Assembly (NCBI GenBank): GCA_964034945.1
Contig: OZ035962.1
Span: 102,188,784 to 102,252,783 of the forward strand
Direction of reading: 5' to 3'
DNA: 64,000 nt
Source of the DNA: Chrysopilus asiliformis
Taxonomy: Eukaryota; Arthropoda; Insecta; Diptera; Rhagionidae
Shown in pieces: positions 53,828 through 64,000 of the stretch. Within the stretch, counting starts at the first letter, position 1, and each line of letters opens with the position of its first letter. Position numbers and translations under genes: made by a program. Under the pieces are notes generated by a model. It was not told the origin of the DNA. It did no database searches and saw only the letters and a list, made by a program, of their open reading frames with translations.

Positions 53828-55074
53828 CTGAAATGATAAAAAGGGCTTTTAAAATCATCTGACCATAAGTTTTTCCAAAAAAAAAAAAATTCATTTTTAT
53901 GTGGAATTTACAGCGTCGCTACACAATTTTGAATTTTTCGCGCCCAATCGAACAATTGTTGCATGACTTTGACAAATTGCGTGGAAATTATTTAATTATT
54001 TAATATCCGCTTGATTAGTGAGTTAAAGAGTATCTGATGTATAAATTAATTCAAGGATGAAGGACGAGGGCGCGACATCGTTTAAGGATAAACTCCCACG
54101 CTGTTTGTTCAATGACATTAAAACGACACACACAACATGTGGGTGCGTTGCTGGCATTTTTAGAACCACAAATTAATCGATAATTAAATTCAAAGTACTT
54201 TTTGTTGGCAACAAACTTACATAGAAGCAGTGGAAAAATAACTTTCAGTCTTTTGAGTTTAACACCAGATTTATAGAGGTTTTTTCATCCTTGTTTAAAT
54301 TCATATAAAATAAGTAAAGACGTTGATAGGCTGAAACAAATGAAAAATTTAATTCGTCAAATTGCGACTTTTTCTGGTGATATGTTGCGACATAGACCAA
54401 GGTGTTGGATTCTAAATCTGGGCGGAAATAGAAAATAACAAGAATTTTTCGATCTTGAAAATTGAAATTCGAACCGAACGGTACTCAAAAAAAAATTCTG
54501 GTGTTTGGTTTGGTTACAGCATAAAATCTAGTTTGATTTTGGCTCAGTTCGGACATCCTTTTTTAAAAATGGTTCAGATTTGGTTCGATTGGAACATTTT
54601 TTCCAGAGTGGTCCGGTTTATGATTTCTCCGGTTTATGAAACCAAATTTCAATGCTTTAGTGGTTTTTGGTTCTGTTCAAAAAAAAGGAGTGGTATCCCG
54701 TCATAGATATACTAGATCGCTCGATTTGCTGTCTCAAATGGTCCCATTTCAATACAGTTCAGTGTATCAAAACGACTCAAGTAAGAGCAAGATAACCGTA
54801 TGAAAATAAATATAGCCGTCTCGTTTAAACCGTGAGCTGTCAAAGGAAAATAGACTTTCGTAATGGTGTTGGCGCCTAAAGTTATTTGTTTGCGCCTAAG
54901 TCTCAAACTTGTGAAATTTGAATTTCGCGGCAAACTAAATTTGAATTTCGCGACCTTATACAGTTCAGTGGATGCGTTCAAGTACGATAAAGAGGGAAAT
55001 ACTTTTGGGACCATTTTTCAGCAGAGCTTTGTATGGTGACAGTTGTTCTATGTTATATAGTTCTGTGTATCCCG
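53828..55074. other. Upstream of the first recognised PDZ-gene exon
   Basis: No exon could be assigned, although the acceptor at 53828 suggests that a 5' exon exists further up. The 100-aa minus frame at 54712-55014 shows no domain. GAATTTCGCG is repeated near 54920-54950. Confidence 0.4.
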
Positions 55075-55350
55075 TACACTCAGAAAAATGGAGGCTAACT
55101 CGACGACCTACATACGGCGTAATTGGCCTCGGGCAGGCGCGCGTTCGCCTGCATGTGGGCAAGTAAAACTGAGTTGACCTGTGGTCGGAGAAATTCTGAA
55201 ATTAAGCCACCAGCAGGTGAAGTAGGGCATTGGGAGCTGCACGAGTTGACCTTAGATAGGTTAACTCTGACCGCTAGCTGGCTTACAGACACCTCTGTAA
55301 GGTCAGAGTTAACCTGACAAAAAGTTGACCTGGACATTTTTCTGAGTGTA
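55075..55350. mobile_element. TA-targeting MITE, copy 1
   Basis: It runs from TACACTCAGAAAAATGGAGG to CATTTTTCTGAGTGTA, 276 bp. It is nearly identical (about four differences) to 56007-56282, so the two are recent relatives. The 88-aa minus and 64-aa plus frames recur in both copies only because the DNA does. Confidence 0.9.
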
Positions 55351-55499
55351 ACTTGTTTCAAGAGTTTGTTTCGAGTTAGAAGAAAAAGTGGTATTCGCTA
55401 TCTCTGTTTCGCCCTGTCATTTATTTCGGCCAAAACAGAGACAGCGAATACTTCTTGTTCTTCTAACTCGAAACAAACGTTTAAAACAAGTTACGGAAT
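55349..55499. mobile_element. Small foldback MITE next to copy 1
   Basis: GTAACTTGTTTCAAGAGTTT, GTTTCGAGTTAGAAGAA and TATTCGCTATCTCTGTTT are repeated in inverse up to AAACAAGTTAC. The arms are about 62 bp around a short centre near 55420. It abuts the right end of the neighbouring MITE, sharing GTA. Confidence 0.85.
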
Positions 55500-55554
55500 A
55501 TCACTGCTGGTTTTTATCTATGGTGAAAAAAGCGTTAAACTTAATTCTTGACAT

Positions 55555-55745
55555 TCTTTAAAAACATGTTATCTTTATAAATTTTTCTATTTCGTTTGTA
55601 TGGGGGAAGGAATAGTCCAATTTTGCTCGTTCAAAAACTTGGCCTCGCCATTTACGAGAAACGTAACTGTACAAAATTTCAGGTCTCTAGCTCAATCCTT
55701 TCGCAAGTTCTAGAGTCGACTTGTTTTAGGATTTGGCCAGTTCAT
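55555..55745 (-). mobile_element. Diverged mini-me-like fragment
   Basis: It carries TTTCGTTTGTATGGGGGA, AACTTGGCCTCGCCATTTAC and TTTCAGGTCTCTAGCTCAAT in the order of the inverted copies, but lacks the GTCY tract and both ends. Confidence 0.65.
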
Positions 55746-55989
55746 AGATATTCGATATTGAAATTTCCATATCAATGAGTTATTAATTTTTTGTCAACAT
55801 CAGTCATTTAGAAAAGCTTCACCTTTCGAAACTTACAACATACATGATTTGATCAAAATTGATTTAGGTGGTAATTACAATGGCTGAACAGCGACGGCAA
55901 CAGCGACTGAAAAACGATTTCATTGGCTGAGGGCGCCTCTCACGTAATAGTTGCAGTTGAAAAATTTTCGCTATCGTGTTCATCTCTAA

Positions 55990-56631
55990 AGGTAGAACCT
56001 GAATCGTACACTCAGAAAAATGGAGGCTAACTCGACGAACTACATACGGCGTAATTGGCCTCGGGCAGGCGCGCGTTCGCCTGCATGTGGGAAAGTAAAA
56101 CTGAGTTGACCTGTGGTCGGAGAAATTCTGAAATTAAGCCACCAGCAGGTGAAGTAGGGCATTGGGAGCTGCACGAGTTGACCTTAGATAGGTTAACTCT
56201 GACCGCTAGCTGGCTTACAGAAACCTCTGTAAGGTCAGAGTTAACCTGACAAAAAGTTGACCTGAACATTTTTCTGAGTGTACGTCGATGCGTCCGTCAT
56301 GCGTCCGTCACGTTGACAGTTCGAGTAAAATCAACGGGTTGCTATGAGTACTTCCCTAATAATACGTTTTCCGATGCGGCAACCGCATAGAGTAGGTTGA
56401 CTTTCTACTTTTACATGCAGCAACGCACGGAAATGTCATTTCGCAAAAAAGTTTGTTTACGATTAAGCAATTTAAGTATGGAACAAATTGAAAGTAATTG
56501 TTTCGACGATAAACTAATAGAAGAAGTGCAAAAAAAAGTGAAGAAGAAGCCGTACCCAACTGTCACCGCATCGAACTGTCAACCGGACGGACGCATGACG
56601 GACGCATTGACGTACGATTCAGGTTCTAGCT
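55990..56631. mobile_element. Outer MITE with TAA duplication, interrupted at 56007
   Basis: The left end AGGTAGAACCTGAATCG is cut by the inner MITE and resumes CGTCGATGCGTCCGTCATGC. The right end complements to AGCTAGAACCTGAATCGTAC then GTCAATGCGTCCGTCATGC, uninterrupted. TAA flanks both sides (55987-55989 and 56632-56634). Confidence 0.85.
56007..56282. mobile_element. TA-targeting MITE, copy 2, nested in the outer MITE
   Basis: The same 276-bp element as 55075-55350. It sits in the left terminal repeat of the outer element exactly at the TA of GAATCGTACGTC, with TA present at both its edges. Confidence 0.92.
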
Positions 56632-56634
56632 TAA

Positions 56635-58320
56635 TTCTAGTTTTGCTGTTTTTGCTGCGCAGCATTTTTGACAGTTGATTTTGTTTGGCTTTACTTTCGA
56701 TTTGGAAGCAGTTCAACGAATAATCAGTAAATTTGACACATTTGAATGAAATCATCACTTGGAAATAAACAAAAATTAAATTTCAGTGAAAACAAAAAAA
56801 TGCGAAATTCTTAGTGACATCAAATCAATGTATTTCACACGGCAACATTCTTGTTTTTGCTGTCGCTGTTTCTGCCGGCCATTATAATTCAGCTTTTGAA
56901 CTAAAAATCATATCGTTTCATAAATTAAACCTAGTAAAAATTTAATTTTCCTGCGTGTTAAAAGGTTTACTGTTTTCGCATGGAAATTATCCTGTCTTTA
57001 ACCGATAAATGATTGCTTTTGAGTCATAAATACCGTGTGTCCCGTCTAACAGTACTAACTGGATTCAACATCATAAAAAATTGTCCAGGTAACAAATTCT
57101 CTGATCTGACAAGATTGACATAAGAAAGATCTGCGCTTCATGGTTAAATGCGCAGGGAGAGACTTTTCACAGGAATATCTTAGCTTAATGTGAAAGAAAG
57201 CAAAAGATGGACCAAAGACTATTGCCCACTAAAGAAACAACTTACAAGATTCATAACAATAAATAGTTGGGCAATAAAACGACCATCATTTCGATCATAG
57301 GAGAAAATATTTCCGACAGCATAATGCAAGTGAGATCATATACGAGGACATAATGTAACCAGATAGACACATATTAAGTTTATGATTAGAATAAATGTGT
57401 GTTTCATTCTGGAAGGAATTCCTGACCCATCAGAGATCGTCATCATCGTGAGCATCGAACGATCAAGATTTAGTCGAACGATCAATTCGGGAGGAAAATG
57501 CAGTTCAAAACAGTGCAGTGGGATATATTGGGAATCGCTAACGTTAACTATTGTCCAGTTTGATGTGTCCAAATAGAACGAAACAAAGATAATCGACAGA
57601 ATCCGCTTTTAGTTGCGAAACGGAAGATGTCCAATGGAAAACACAAATCCGAAAGATTTGTCTTCTGACCATCCTTTTGGGTTCATTTGGCACGCACCCA
57701 CTTCAGGTTATCCACGATAGTACATTCTTCTTGAAACCTCATAGAGTGGCATACGGTATTTGAATCTATATCTGCTAGACTTGTATATAGAGATTGGCAA
57801 TGATGGCAAGATGTTGCCCCATAAAAGGCTATTGACTTGGTATACTGCATAGTTGGATTATTAGTAAGATGGCTCAGGTCTGACGCATGAGCCATGGGCA
57901 GTAATGGTCATATTGGTGGCCAAGGTGTGATTTGTGTGTGATATTTGGCCCCTGGCCTAGTATATTTGGATTACTCTTTTCATTAGACCCACGCACCAAC
58001 ATCAAAACTCTCAAAGTTATGACACTAAAATATTTTCTGTGATTACTCTTCGGGGTATACCGGACCATGATTGCCATGAGGTAAGTGTAGTAAAAACATT
58101 ATGCTCGTATATTTGTCAAAGGGAGTCTGCACAATCGGTTGAACGGAAAATAATGTAAATTTTTTGAATTTTCTGGTCTCAAATTGATGAGTTTTTGATA
58201 TTTTGCGATTTTTTTTTTAAATGGGACTTTTTTTTTGAAAAAACCCGGAATACAAAATGTTTTTAGTATTTCACTTTTTTTTAATTTTTTTTTCTTAATT
58301 TATCCCAAAATACAAATCTT
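56635..58320. other. Gene-free stretch with unexplained minus-strand frames
   Basis: Three minus-strand frames lie in a row (57336-57572, 57683-57895 and 57874-58077) in sequence less AT-rich than its surroundings. One reads QYDHYCPWLM, another ATSCHHCQSLY. I recognise no protein and find no convincing splice joins. It may be an old pseudogene or an unknown element. Confidence 0.35.
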
Positions 58321-58392
58321 TTTTCTTATATAGTTTCAGCCAGAGTTTAGGGAAGACCCCCTTTTTAATGACGAAGCACAGCTCAGGATTTA
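58321..58392 (-). mobile_element. LINE 3' end, short copy
   Basis: On the minus strand TCCTGAGCTGTGCTTCGTC and CTCTGGCTGAAACTATATAA match the 3' ends at 33790 and 38111-38187. Only UTR and tail remain. Confidence 0.75.
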
Positions 58393-58911
58393 TAGCTGGG
58401 GTGACCATACGTCCAGTGGCCTATTCCATCAAACTACAAATTACAATTACGTTCTTAAACAAAAAAAGCCAATAATTTACAAATTTTGTTAAAAAAAACT
58501 TGTAAATACAAATTTGTTAGTGAGATAGGCCTAAGGAATTGTCAGGGCACTCGGTATGTTGTCCAGGGCTTCCGGAAACTAAATTTTTGACGCGGATTTA
58601 GAGTTATAATTTATCAAACTCTAGAAAAAATGATTACTATCTAAAAAAAAACTCTACTACGACTGGTGGTTGCTGTAAATTACAATATTTTTCGCCTGCG
58701 GCACATTTTTTTAACGATTTTCCACAAATTGCGAACGTATTTCAAAAGATTTGGCCTGTTTTGTCTTCATTGGAATCTTTACAATTTGTATTATTATTAT
58801 TTATGGAATATAAAGAGCCAAGAAAAACTAAGTTAACTTTGGTTTGGGACTGCGTAACTCTTGATTAAAATCTTTGAACTGCATTTTGTTTAAAAAATTT
58901 CGCTGACAGAG
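58393..58911. other. Gene-free spacer
   Basis: AT-rich; no gene or defined repeat seen. Confidence 0.4.
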
Positions 58912-58913
58912 TA

Positions 58914-59161
58914 CAGTAATCCCTCTAACTGCGCGGTTTCGCAACTGCGCGGTTTCGCAACTGCGCGGTTAAGTTTTTAATACAAAAATTTCGAACTGCG
59001 CGGTAAAAATTTCGCAGCTGCGGGTTTTTTTTATAATTTTCGTTTAAAAAAACATGTTCCTAACCCCAAAATTTCATACAAAGTAGGGTTCCCAGTGCGC
59101 GGTTTCGGTTTGCGCGCTCTTTTTCTGGAACGTATCTCCCGCGCAGTTGGAGGGATTACTG
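58914..59161. mobile_element. Pogo/Tigger-like MITE
   Basis: It is 248 bp, starting CAGTAATCCCTCTAACTGCG and ending CGCGCAGTTGGAGGGATTAC followed by TG. TA flanks it at 58912-58913 and 59162-59163. GCGCGGTTTCGCAACT is repeated three times just inside the left end. The CAGT start and TA duplication suit pogo-type transposases. Confidence 0.88.
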
Positions 59162-59163
59162 TA

Positions 59164-60984
59164 CATTGCTTTCTCTTGGTTTTCGTCTAAATCAAGTTTT
59201 ATTTTTTATACAAAATTTCTTTTTCTTTGGTGTTCCGTTTTAACCACCCCACCCTCCCTCATCTTGTCACGGATTAGTCCAATGCTGAAATACGCTTTCA
59301 TTATGCAAGAGTATAAAAAATTACTGGGGGTATGAAAGTGGATTCAAAATTCACCCGCGGCTCGCTGGTAATTCAAGTACACCTTTCTTTCTTTAACGAC
59401 TTCTGCTGTTGATGAAATGCGACGTAAAACCTTACAAATATTCCAATTCATCCCGTGGTTTGCGATCCATGTGAAACTGTAGGTGCGCGTAATGGAGAAG
59501 ATAATTTATTGTGAAATCTCAATTGGTTAGATTTAATCCCACTTTGGGATGCAGTGCAATAGAAAGAACTCAGAGTTTTTTAAAAGAAAAGTAGGACTTC
59601 TTGGATTACTGTTCACACAACCTAAGAAGTGACGTTAAAACGCTGCAAGCAGCTAATATTGAGAATGATAAATTTTATGGATGGATTATGAAATTGGAAA
59701 TCGAAGGTGTAACTTAAGCTTAGCTACAAATTTAACAATTGCCGCGTTATATAGTTGTAAAAGATGCATACTCAGACGATGATAAATAAATGCTCGAGAA
59801 GGAACTCAATTTCAAACTTTGTTTATGATAGTCTATAAATATGCAAATTGAACGTAAAAATATCGTAATCAGGAAATTCATTGAACATTAATATGTTGTC
59901 AGTGAAGGCGTCAAAATCAGCAATCGATAGTTCTATTAATATGCAGAATGATAGAATCTGGGCATTCATCAAAATTAAATTTCATGAAATACTGTTTTGA
60001 AGAACAAAAAAAAAATTAGCTGAAAAGATTAACTTACAAGCGTACTGATTTTTGTTTTTATTGATTCAATAATGTGGGAAGGTTAATTGAATGTTATTAA
60101 GGTGATTGGGCTGTAGAATATGTCAATGTTTTAGACACCCTCAGAACCAATGCATTTTGCTGAGAAAAAAAAACTTTGCGTAGTCGTCAAAAAAAAATCG
60201 TAAATTGAAACGACTGCAAGTTTAAAAAAAACATATCGATGATTTTTTATTAGTGCGTACAAGAATTTAAATCACCTGTAGTGCAAAATCAGATTATAAC
60301 AAGTGTCTACGATGTTATTATTCACTATTATTTGCAATGCTTTCATTTTGTGTCATTGATTCGATTTTTTCACATGTGTGTCTCATATGTCAATTAGGTT
60401 TTAAGTCAGATTTGCTATTTTCAGTGCACCCATAAAAAAATAAAGTTCTTGTAAATGCTGATTAATACTATCGTAAATGGTAAGACAATCGCGTTGACAG
60501 CACTTAAAAAAGTCAGATCTTTATTAAGCGGATTAAATGAATGACTTTTAATGGGAATTTCATATTCATATCGATAGAGATAAATAAGGAGAACATTTTG
60601 AATTTTAAATTGTACTTAACAGCCAATACCTATCAATACTAGTTTAAAACTAAGGTTTTGTCGGAAAAATATAGAGTCATTTGCTGGTGTTTTTTTTCGA
60701 AAAGCTTGTTGTAAGAATTTGGCACTATAACCGCACGTACTATATTATTTTGCTAACAGAAATTCTGCATTGATTCCGAAAATTACTCTTGAATATTACG
60801 TTAGATCCAAAAGCTTCTTATTACGAAAGCCCACAATTAATTTTTTTTAAAATATACAAAAGATGACAAGAAATAAACTGCAAAGTAAGGGGCCGTTTAC
60901 ATTTACAACTTTTGCCGGAGACTCTTTATTCTGTCACACTGATTCATCTATTGCAAAATCTTGAGCTAGCTAAAGTTTTCAGAA
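59164..60984. other. Gene-free AT-rich stretch
   Basis: No gene or defined repeat was found. Open frames are short and of biased composition. Confidence 0.4.
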
Positions 60985-61380
60985 TTTATTCCGGCGATTT
61001 TGTATGAGTATCGAAAGTCACTGCATTTAAAGGGCGAAGTAAAATGTCAACCGGCATTCTGTCCATCTGTTCTTCCGTCTGTCCGTCCGTCTGTCTGTCA
61101 GTCCATGAACATCATAATTTTCGGAAGGATTGAGCTAGAGGCTTTACATTTTATACAGTTTGTAGTAATTAGAAAAGCTAAGTTCTTGAATGGGCAAAAT
61201 CAAATCATTCCTCCTCCTACTCTCCCTCCCTCATACTTACGAAAAAGTTTTTTGCGATTTTTTCCAAAACGGAGAGACACGTCGAATAATTTATAAAGCT
61301 AAAATGTGTTTAGATCTTCATCGTTCCATACATAAAAATCCAATCCGAACACTCCTTCCCCCCTCTCCCACATAAAAACA
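60985..61380 (+). mobile_element. Diverged mini-me-like element
   Basis: It carries TTCCGTCTGTCCGTCCGTC then TGTCTGTCAGTCC, GGATTGAGCTAGAGGCTT, TTCTTGAATGGGCAAAATC and CATACATAAAAATCCAATCC in family order. It lacks clear ends and the KpnI-like palindrome. Confidence 0.65.
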
Positions 61381-62010
61381 TTTTTATACCCGGATGGTGA
61401 AAGCAAAGGGCATATAAAATTTGCCTTACCGTTTGTAACGCCAAGATCTCGTAATCACACACAAAAATTAATTGAGGCGTTGAGAGCAAAAGTGGACCAA
61501 GCCACATAATCGAGTTTTTGAAGCTTTTCCACTTTTGTACTATTATTGACTGTAAATTTTTGGAAAAAAAACCTTCTGTGGACTTTATTACTCAATGTTG
61601 AAATGTTCTTTTGTGCATCCAAACAATTTTATCTAAAAACTCACTCGCGATAGTGATTCAAACACAAAAAAACTCACGATTTCGACATGTGGGTTATGCT
61701 ACGTTTACACGAATGACAAATTTGTCATTTTTTTCTTGTCATTATGTTAATTCCCGTGTAAATGGCATAATTTTTGCAATTTTTTCTGTCAGAAAATGTC
61801 AATCTCTCATAAAAGAATGAACTTGTCCATTCTTTTATGCCAGATTGTCATTCGTACAAACGCAATATTAGTTATGACAAAAGTTGAATACTAAAGTTGA
61901 TGTATGGGAGTTTTATGTAGAATCATATCCTAAATAACTTTTGTTCTTGCACATTTTTGATAAGATGCATCGTTTTTGAGATATTCACAAAAACGTTTTC
62001 GTCTTTCATG
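61381..62010. mobile_element. Composite of three nested or fused elements
   Basis: From left to right: the first 90 bp of a mini-me-like copy (TATACCCGGATGGTGAAAGC); a copy of the 44.8-kb MITE (TGAGGCGTTGAGAGC to CGACATGTGGG, 61474-61696); the left half of the 24.9-kb foldback MITE (TGCTACGTTTACACG, 61697-61898) entering at TTA; then a reversed mini-me-like fragment from GATGTATGGGAG. The last join shares TTG with both parents, as expected for a microhomology-mediated deletion. Confidence 0.75.
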
Positions 62011-63429
62011 GTAATAAGAAAAATGACTTCAAGATCATAAATTAAAAAAAATTGCAATTCATATAGGAAGTAAGTTCCATTCAATTTCAATTGAAAAATT
62101 TATTTATTATCCATGTCCAACAAGATCTTGTTTACTTGTTCATTTTGGGTTAAAACAACAATAATTTAATCGTAAATAATCCCACAACAACATTAATAAA
62201 TCAAAAATTCTCTCATAATAAGGTAACCTTTAAGTTTTCTTTTGAGATTTACTTTCAATTTTTTAGGTTGAGGTCTAAAAAAGCATAAAATGCCTCAAAA
62301 AACCACTAAACTAAACGAAATATTTATGTAGTTGAATTAGATTTATCCCACGCTACCTTAATATGGCTTATCATATAACCATGAATAATAAACAAATGGT
62401 CAAATAATCTTCTAATAACACCAAAACAAGAACCAAAATATTTGTTAAACACTCCTAAGGTGTACACGCTGTGAATGTCTTTATCCTCTTCTAAAATTGG
62501 AAACCGTGAACAGGAAACGAAATCGATTAAAACGATTTACTTGAATGAAGATACAAAAATATTGATGTGAAAAAAAGATTTATTTTGTATAGAGTTAAAG
62601 TGCCAGCAATCAGACTAGATCCATATAAATACCAAAAATCACTATAATGATTGTAATCTCTTTATTATCGTTGCTGGACCATGATTGTTGGTATTCTACA
62701 AGCAGATATTTATAAGATACAGATAAAAAGATACTATCAATAGCAGCACCACACTCGATTTTGATGAGGCTCACCTCTGAATGCCTCCTTATGAGTCTTT
62801 AGACTGTCTTAGCCGTGTATCTCTAGAAGTCCCACAGTAATTTTTCTTTTAAAATACACACCATAATGGCCAAGACTTCTTCGTTTGCCGTATATCTTGG
62901 GGCCTCGGCTAAGCTCCAAGGTGAGCCGCTATAAATTTTCCACATGCCCGGCCACTATCAGCGCTGTCGGAGTGTCGAAAAAAGGTAATTTCGGAGTCAT
63001 AAGATCTGAAGATAAATTATGCTAACGCATACAAAGTAACATTATTGTTGAAGGTCGTGAATAAAGATCAGCCGGCGCATGCGAAACGAAATCATTGCAT
63101 GTTGCAAAGCAACATAAAAACGAAGAAATAAAAAAATACTGAAAAAAAAACATTCTTTTGGACCAGTGAAAAATTTGCATTCGTTTGAGCCTCTGAAATC
63201 GTTGCAATTTGACAAACGTTGACACATTTGGACGCAACACGCTTCAGAGGAGCATTTCTGGATGGTAAAACCAATTTGCATATATGGTTATTGACATATA
63301 TGCAAAACCAATTTGCATATATGGGCAACAGATCGAAATTTGTCACTATCGATTCTGGTTAACAATTTTATATAATGTTAAGTGAGTGGTCTGTCGACAG
63401 TTGTCGAAAGGTTGGAGACATGCTTTCTC
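62011..63429. other. Gene-free stretch
   Basis: No gene. AACCAATTTGCATATATGG occurs twice near 63270-63325 with short spacing. Frames at 63022-63346 on the minus strand overlap one another and have no domain. Confidence 0.4.
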
Positions 63430-63930
63430 TCCCTATAACTGAAGTAGAACAATTGTATCAAAATTTCAAGTCAAACTTTTCAATAAGATTTTTTTTAAAT
63501 TTATTCCAATCGGATTTTGATGTATGGGAGTTCTTTGTAGAATCTAAATAACTTTTGTTCTTGCACGATTTTCATAAGATGAACCGTTTTTGAGATATTC
63601 GCAAAAACCGTTTTCGTTCGCATGGGGGTACTCTCTAATGGTCCATTTTTGCCCGTTAACGAACTTAGCCTTGCATTTTATGAAAAACGAATCTGTGCAA
63701 AATTTCAAGTCTCTAGCTCAATCCGTGCGCCCGCAATCCGCGCCACAGACGGACGGACAGACGGACAGACGGACGGACGGACAGACGGACGGACGGACAT
63801 GCAAAATTTAATTTTTTTATCATTCTAAACTAACTAGTGTAATTCATTTTTGTGTGTTATGACGAGATCTTGGCGTTACAAACGGTAAGGCAAATTTAAT
63901 ATACCCTTTGGTTTCACCATACGGGTATAA
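63430..63930 (-). mobile_element. Mini-me-like element, copy G
   Basis: An inverted copy ending CCATACGGGTATAA. The GACGGACGGACAGACGGACA tract is at 63748-63799. The left end is truncated before the hairpin, and the central palindrome is reduced to CATGGGGGTAC. Confidence 0.85.
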
Positions 63931-64000
63931 CCATAACACTACCGAGAAAAGAAAACACCTCTTGCTATCGTATATCCCTCGATATTATATGGATATGTAT

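Noticed and set aside
55095..56269. Two near-identical 80-88-aa proteins on the minus strand
   Set aside because: They lie wholly inside the duplicated 276-bp MITE, and the symmetry and TA flanks explain the conservation.
57874..58077. DHHC palmitoyltransferase from the word DHYCPW
   Set aside because: Only six residues fit. The preceding Cys/His zinc pattern is missing and a stop follows six codons later.
1..64000. tRNA and rRNA genes
   Set aside because: I looked for B-box-like GTTCGAATC words and conserved rRNA segments and found none with a foldable context; a covariance-model scan would be decisive.

Overview
The window looks like nuclear DNA of a fly (Diptera, probably Brachycera). 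It is AT-rich, has short GT/AG introns, and carries fly-type genes: a DUF1091/DM8 secreted protein, an MCRIP gene of the CG14966 type and a THAP gene. It is crowded with transposon debris of dipteran character, including mini-me-like elements with (GTCY)n tracts, a DD41D mariner, PIF/Harbinger and pogo-like elements, and LINE 3' ends. The species cannot be named from the sequence alone.

Seven protein genes can be assembled exon by exon, plus one intronless orphan frame. From left to right they are: an MCRIP/FAM195 homologue (minus strand, 16467-23951, 159 aa, 6.6-kb third intron); an orphan 162-aa frame (minus, 26228-26716); a GPATCH1 homologue (plus, 28972-32786, 1000 aa); a THAP zinc-finger protein (plus, 34337-35413, 321 aa); a THAP-less paralogue of its C-terminal half (minus, 35764-36461, 195 aa); the tRNA pseudouridine synthase PUS3 (plus, 36809-39872, 448 aa, nine exons); a DUF1091 secreted protein (plus, 42212-44263, 180 aa); and a two-PDZ-domain protein (minus, 45717-53807, at least 899 aa). 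All joins keep frame and use GT/AG.

The first 16 kb and the last 10 kb hold no gene I can support. They contain foldback and MITE-type elements, simple repeats, a mariner relic and unassigned sequence. Most introns and spacers contain mobile DNA. A mini-me-like family occurs at least seven times, bounded by inverted ACCCGTATGGTGA and ending in a small hairpin and a conserved tail. A related GTCY element has grown from about 86 bp of repeat at 0.4 kb to about 1 kb at 18.8-19.8 kb, inside the MCRIP intron. Several MITEs show TTA or TAA target duplications typical of PIF/Harbinger, and a deleted 766-bp Harbinger element with 41-bp ends sits at 40.7 kb.

Two things stand out. First, the convergent THAP/THAP-less gene pair shares a P-element/THAP9-like C-terminal segment and an identically placed phase-2 last intron. 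Second, several insertions can be read against their pre-insertion sequence inside this one window (40.7, 24.9 and 56.0 kb), which documents a TWA-targeting transposon population without any outside data.
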